In this document: positions 61,032 to 64,000 of the stretch, piece by piece
How the letters are laid out: the number at the start of each line of letters is the position of its first letter
Position numbering within the stretch: position 1 is the first letter of the stretch
Source of the DNA: Cyanobium sp. N.Huapi 1H5
GTDB taxonomy: Bacteria; Cyanobacteriota; Cyanobacteriia; PCC-6307; Cyanobiaceae
Assembly: GCF_024345535.1 (NCBI RefSeq)
Contig: NZ_JAGQBH010000007.1
Location: forward strand, 1 to 64,000
Direction: 5' to 3'
Length of the DNA stretch: 64,000 bases
Made by a program: the position numbers and the translations under genes
The notes under the pieces: model-generated
Database searches by the model: none
What the model was told of the DNA's origin: nothing
The model's input: the letters and a program-made list of their open reading frames with translations, nothing else

Positions 61032-61376
61032 ATGGACCTGAAGGATCTGCCGGTCACCCAGCGCGTCAACGCCCTGGTGAAGGCCCTCGACGGGGCGAAG
61101 CGCACCAACGAGGCCCTGGCCCGCTGCAGTGACGGCGAGCAGATGCTGGACGTGCTGCTGGATGCGTCCTCCCGGCTGGGGCTGGGCCTGACCCGCTGGG
61201 AACTGCAGAACACGCCGCCGATCCGGGACTGGATCTGGTGGAAGAACAAGGAAGCCCCCCTCACCATCGGCGACAGCAAGCCGCGCTACCAGCAGGACGG
61301 CGGCCAGGGCAAACCCAGTCCCGCCCCATCGGAGCAGGACGATCCCCCCCGGCGCCGTTTTCTGGGTCTGTTCTGA
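61032..61376 (+). CDS. Conserved-looking cyanobacterial hypothetical (114 aa)
   Basis: ATG 61032 (MDLKDLPVTQRVNALVKALD). The helical part GAKRTNEALARCSDGEQMLD and ASSRLGLGLTRWELQNTPPI is followed by RDWIWWKNKEAPLTIG and a Pro/Asp-rich tail ending RRRFLGLF. It looks like a distant Nif11-like helical domain plus a Trp-rich motif, but I am not sure. It is divergent from the phosphoesterase gene. Function unknown. Confidence 0.6.
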   Translation: MDLKDLPVTQRVNALVKALDGAKRTNEALARCSDGEQMLDVLLDASSRLGLGLTRWELQNTPPIRDWIWWKNKEAPLTIGDSKPRYQQDGGQGKPSPAPSEQDDPPRRRFLGLF

Positions 61377-61403
61377 TTGCCGGCGCCCGGCCCCGCCCCT
61401 AGG

Positions 61404-61724
61404 TCAGTCGAGGGTGGCCAGCGGGTCGGGAATGGTGGCGCTGGGGGCCTCGAAGCTGCCCATGGCCACGAATTCCAGCCGCAGCTTCATGAAGGTGATG
61501 AACTTCTCGTCGGTGGACACCACCGCCGCCGCCGGCCGGGGCACGGCGGCCAGGCCGGCGGCCAGCTCGGCGGCCTCCAGGAAGGCGGGGCGCTCCAGGA
61601 GCCAGAAGTCGATGGCCTTGTCCTTCTCGGCGTAGTTGCGCCTGCGCTCGCGCAGCACCTCCTCCAGGGGTTCCTCCTCGAGCAGGAAGGCGCGGCTGGC
61701 GGCGACGAAGTGGTAGCGGGTCAT
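61404..61724 (-). CDS. ycf54: Ycf54 (DUF2488), Mg-protoporphyrin ester cyclase factor
   Basis: A 106-aa protein starting MTRYHFVAASRAFLLEEEPL followed by EEVLRERRRNYAEKDKAIDF, then PAAAVVSTDEKFITFMKLRL. This is the conserved Ycf54 signature. The protein is needed for assembly and activity of the aerobic oxidative cyclase (CycI/AcsF) in chlorophyll synthesis. ATG 61724 gives exactly the family N-terminus. It lies 13 nt after pdxJ, on the same strand. Confidence 0.93.
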   Translation of the reverse strand: MTRYHFVAASRAFLLEEEPLEEVLRERRRNYAEKDKAIDFWLLERPAFLEAAELAAGLAAVPRPAAAVVSTDEKFITFMKLRLEFVAMGSFEAPSATIPDPLATLD

Positions 61725-61737
61725 GGCGGGAGGGGCC

Positions 61738-62487
61738 TCAGGGCTGGCGGTCGCCGAACAGCGGGTCGCGGCGGGGATTCTGCACCAGCGCCCGCATCTG
61801 GCGCACCGCCTCCTGCAGGCCCACCACCAGGGCACGGGCCACGATCGTGTGGCCGATGTTCAGTTCCTCCATCCCCTCGATCGCGGCGATCGGTTCGACG
61901 TTGTGATACGTGAGGCCATGGCCGGCGTTGACCCGCAGGCCGAGGCCCCGGGCGATGGCGGTGGCTTCGCTGATCCTGGCCAGCTGGAAGGGCTGCTCCC
62001 CCCAGGTGGCCTCCGCGTAGGCGCCGGTGTGCAGTTCCACCCAGCGGGCGCCGCAGTGGCGGCAGGCCTCCAGCTGGGCGTCGTCGGGGTCGACGAACAG
62101 GCTGACGCCGATGCCCGCCCCCATCAGCCGGCTCACCATCGCAGCCAGAGCGTCCCGCTGGCCGGCCACATCCAGGCCCCCTTCGGTGGTCACCTCCTCC
62201 CGGCGTTCCGGCACCAGGGTCACCATGTCGGGCCGCACCCGCAGGGCGATCGCCTCCATCTCGGCGGTGGCGGCCATCTCCAGGTTCAGCCGGGTGCGGA
62301 CGGTGGCCCGCAGCAGCTCCACGTCCCGGTCCTGGATGTGGCGCCGATCCTCCCGCAGGTGCACGGTGATGCCGTCGGCGCCGCCCAGCTCGGCCAGCAG
62401 GGCGCAGCGCACCGGATCGGGCTCCACGGTGCGGCGGGCCTGCCGCACGTTGGCGATGTGGTCGATGTTGACCCCGAGGCTGGCCAT
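61738..62487 (-). CDS. pdxJ: Pyridoxine 5'-phosphate synthase PdxJ
   Basis: A 249-aa TIM-barrel enzyme: [73 protein letters not shown] and [20 protein letters not shown]. All match PdxJ, which condenses 1-deoxyxylulose-5-phosphate and 3-amino-2-oxopropyl phosphate to make pyridoxine phosphate. The start at 62487 is family standard. It is followed by ycf54 with a 13-nt gap, so the two are probably co-transcribed. Confidence 0.95.
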   Translation of the reverse strand: MASLGVNIDHIANVRQARRTVEPDPVRCALLAELGGADGITVHLREDRRHIQDRDVELLRATVRTRLNLEMAATAEMEAIALRVRPDMVTLVPERREEVTTEGGLDVAGQRDALAAMVSRLMGAGIGVSLFVDPDDAQLEACRHCGARWVELHTGAYAEATWGEQPFQLARISEATAIARGLGLRVNAGHGLTYHNVEPIAAIEGMEELNIGHTIVARALVVGLQEAVRQMRALVQNPRRDPLFGDRQP

Positions 62488-62627
62488 GGGCGGCTGGTGG
62501 CTGAAGCGATCCTGACCGCACCGTATCGGTCACCGGGGGAGCGGCCGCAGGCCCAACTGCCCGTCGCCGGCCGGCAAGGGGGGGATCCAGCCCCTAGCTT
62601 CGACATCGACGTTCTGCCGGATCAAGA

Positions 62628-63359
62628 GTGTTGGCGGCGCAGACGCCCTCCGGACCAGGCCTTTCCCCGGTGATCAGCCGGCGGGAGCGTTCCCTCTGCA
62701 ACGGCATCAGCCCCTGGCTGTCCCCAGTGGCGATGGTGGTCACCATCGATCTGGCTCTCCAGGGCTATTTCAGTGAGCTGACGGTGCTCGATCGCGAGCA
62801 CCTGCCCCGCGACGGCGCCGTGCTGCTGGCCCCCACCCACCGGGCCCGCTGGGACGCGCTGATGCTTCCCTGGGCGGCCGGCCGCCGGGTCACGGGCCGG
62901 GACTGCCGCTTCATGGTCACGGCCGATGAGATGAAGGGGCTGCAGGGTTGGTTCCTGCACCGTCTCGGCTGTTTTCCCGTCAACCAGGGGCGCCCCACCC
63001 TGGCCAGCCTGCGGTTCTCCGTGGAGCTGCTGGCCTGCGGACAGCAGCTGGTGGTGTTTCCCGAGGGCCGCATCCGCCGCGAGGACGGCCCGATCCGCCT
63101 GCACCAGGGCCTGGCCCGCCTGGCCCTGCTGGCCGCCAGCCAGGGGGTGGAGGTGCCGGTGGTGCCGGTGGGCATCGCCTACGGCCATGCCGATCCCCGC
63201 CCCGGCGATCGGGCCTCCCTCTGCTTCGGCCGCCCCCTGCGGGCGGAGGGCCAGGGTCGCCAGGCGGCCCTGGACTTCAGCGCCGAGCTCGCCGCCGCCA
63301 TGGAGTCGGCCGAACAAGCGGCCCGCGCCGTGGTGGGTCGCCCGATCGGCTCCCCGTAA
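62628..63359 (+). CDS. 1-acyl-glycerol-3-phosphate acyltransferase (PlsC family)
   Basis: A 243-aa acyltransferase with block I APTHRARWDALML (HX4D), block II in GWFLHRLGCFPVNQGR and block III VVFPEGRIRRED, then VEVPVVPVGIAYG (block IV). The GTG start 62628 is the first in frame after the pdxJ divergent region. Such enzymes make phosphatidic acid from lysophosphatidic acid; in cyanobacteria several paralogues exist, so exact acyl donor and position are unknown. Confidence 0.85.
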   Translation: MLAAQTPSGPGLSPVISRRERSLCNGISPWLSPVAMVVTIDLALQGYFSELTVLDREHLPRDGAVLLAPTHRARWDALMLPWAAGRRVTGRDCRFMVTADEMKGLQGWFLHRLGCFPVNQGRPTLASLRFSVELLACGQQLVVFPEGRIRREDGPIRLHQGLARLALLAASQGVEVPVVPVGIAYGHADPRPGDRASLCFGRPLRAEGQGRQAALDFSAELAAAMESAEQAARAVVGRPIGSP

Positions 63360-63388
63360 AGTTCGGCCGTTACCCGTCAGGCGTCGAC

Positions 63389-63964
63389 GTGATCAGGCCT
63401 TCCGCCGTTTCTTCCCTTCGATCCGCCCGGCCATCGGGCCTGGCCGGGGTCTGCGGCAGCTGCCTGGCCCTGCTGGCCCTCGCCCAGCCGCTCCTGCAGC
63501 CGCCGGCCCGGGCCCAGGCCACCCCCCAGACGGTCCAGCCCGCCGGCACCGATCTCAACCTCTCCTCGGTGAAGACCCTCCTGTCGCGGGGTGATGCGGC
63601 GGTGGCCAGCGGCAACCTGGCCGAGGGCCGGCGCCTCTACGACCTGGCCCGCGATGCCAGCCGCCGCCTGCTCGGCTTCTACCGCGACCTGAGCGGTTCC
63701 TTCCGCGGTCTCGACGCCCGCATCCCCCGCGAGATGGACGACAAGGGGCGGGAGGCCCTGACGCTGCTGGCCGAGTCCAACCTGCGGCTGGCGGCCCTGT
63801 TCCGCCGCCAGAACGAGCCCGAGGTGGCGATCCCCCTGCTGGTGGAGGTGGTGAAGATCATGACCCCCACCAACGAGGGCGGCCGCAAGGCCTACCAGCA
63901 GCTGGTGGAGCTGGGTTTCGTGATCACCCCCTACACCGCCCCGGGATCGACCGCCGGTGGGTGA
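63389..63964 (+). CDS. Exported hypothetical protein with helical repeat
   Basis: The 191-aa product from GTG 63389 has a signal sequence (CLALLALAQPLLQPPARAQA). The mature part is mostly helical: DAAVASGNLAEGRRLYDLAR, LLGFYRDLSGSFRGLDARIP and AESNLRLAALFRRQNEPEVA, like a short TPR-type fold. It ends AYQQLVELGFVITPYTAPGS. Probably periplasmic or lumenal. Similar exported proteins occur in Synechococcus-like genomes, function unknown. The 36 bp after it are non-coding as far as can be seen. Confidence 0.6.
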   Translation: MIRPSAVSSLRSARPSGLAGVCGSCLALLALAQPLLQPPARAQATPQTVQPAGTDLNLSSVKTLLSRGDAAVASGNLAEGRRLYDLARDASRRLLGFYRDLSGSFRGLDARIPREMDDKGREALTLLAESNLRLAALFRRQNEPEVAIPLLVEVVKIMTPTNEGGRKAYQQLVELGFVITPYTAPGSTAGG

Positions 63965-64000
63965 TCGTCCTTAGATTCCAGCCTTCCGTCATCTCCCCGA

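Noticed and set aside
1-64000. HIP1-type octamers (GCGATCGC), common in many cyanobacteria
   Set aside because: A few copies are present (for example near 4035, 56095, 59799 and 62250), but they look ordinary for the lineage and mark no feature.

Overview
The window is a contiguous stretch of a high-GC, gene-dense cyanobacterial chromosome, most likely of the Cyanobium / Synechococcus (alpha-cyanobacterial) group. Lineage markers are a CyanoP/PsbP lipoprotein, Ycf54 (chlorophyll cyclase factor), a cyanobacterial nrtABCD nitrate transporter with the NrtC ATPase-receptor fusion, a Slr0787-type NadM-Nudix enzyme next to NadV, a glycine-rich RRM protein and several small cyanobacterial hypotheticals. 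No rRNA, tRNA, IS element, phage gene or CRISPR array was seen.

Layout. 1-3.6 kb: the first codons of a minus-strand gene behind two Fur-like boxes, a fibrillin-like protein, a hypothetical, and two DUF1400-type proteins. 3.7-9.4 kb: nrtA-nrtB-[49-aa membrane protein]-nrtC-nrtD on the minus strand, with stem-loops between nrtA and nrtB and a perfect NtcA box upstream. 9.4-11.6 kb: PsiE-like protein, Crp-family regulator and a DUF6671 protein. A 77-bp element lies upstream of both nrtA and the Crp gene (69% identical, no gaps). 11.7-18.3 kb: single genes (DCC family, acyltransferase, MarC, lipase-like, methyltransferase-like, exported Mn-SOD, cupin). 18.3-24.6 kb: a minus-strand run nadM/Nudix-nadV-nuclease-Ca-type P-ATPase-Nif11 peptide. 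24.9-32.2 kb: phosphoribosyltransferase, sugar-kinase-like and DOMON-like genes; lipA and recR on the minus strand; then psbP, an FAD oxidoreductase, an NHLM-type HlyD adaptor and a small membrane protein.

32.2-37.3 kb is a lower-GC signalling island: an orphan ABC-type binding lipoprotein, a hybrid histidine kinase whose GAF domain carries both cysteines of a DXCF cyanobacteriochrome, and a convergent GAF-GGDEF diguanylate cyclase. This is the most interesting part of the window.

37.3-44 kb: a tightly overlapping minus-strand operon FUSC-FUSC-OprB-TolC-ClC that looks like an envelope-spanning efflux system without an adaptor. 44-51 kb: MgtC-like, LCP, ABC exporter, RRM protein, two small proteins, DEAD-box helicase and a cupin behind an apparently non-coding 438-bp stretch. 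51.4-60.9 kb: recC-recB-recD with overlapping ends, preceded by a metallophosphoesterase. 61-64 kb: a small hypothetical, pdxJ-ycf54, an acyltransferase and an exported hypothetical.

Functional themes are nitrate uptake and its control, NAD salvage, envelope transport, light/ligand/c-di-GMP signalling and double-strand break repair. All calls come from reading the sequence. No database search was run.
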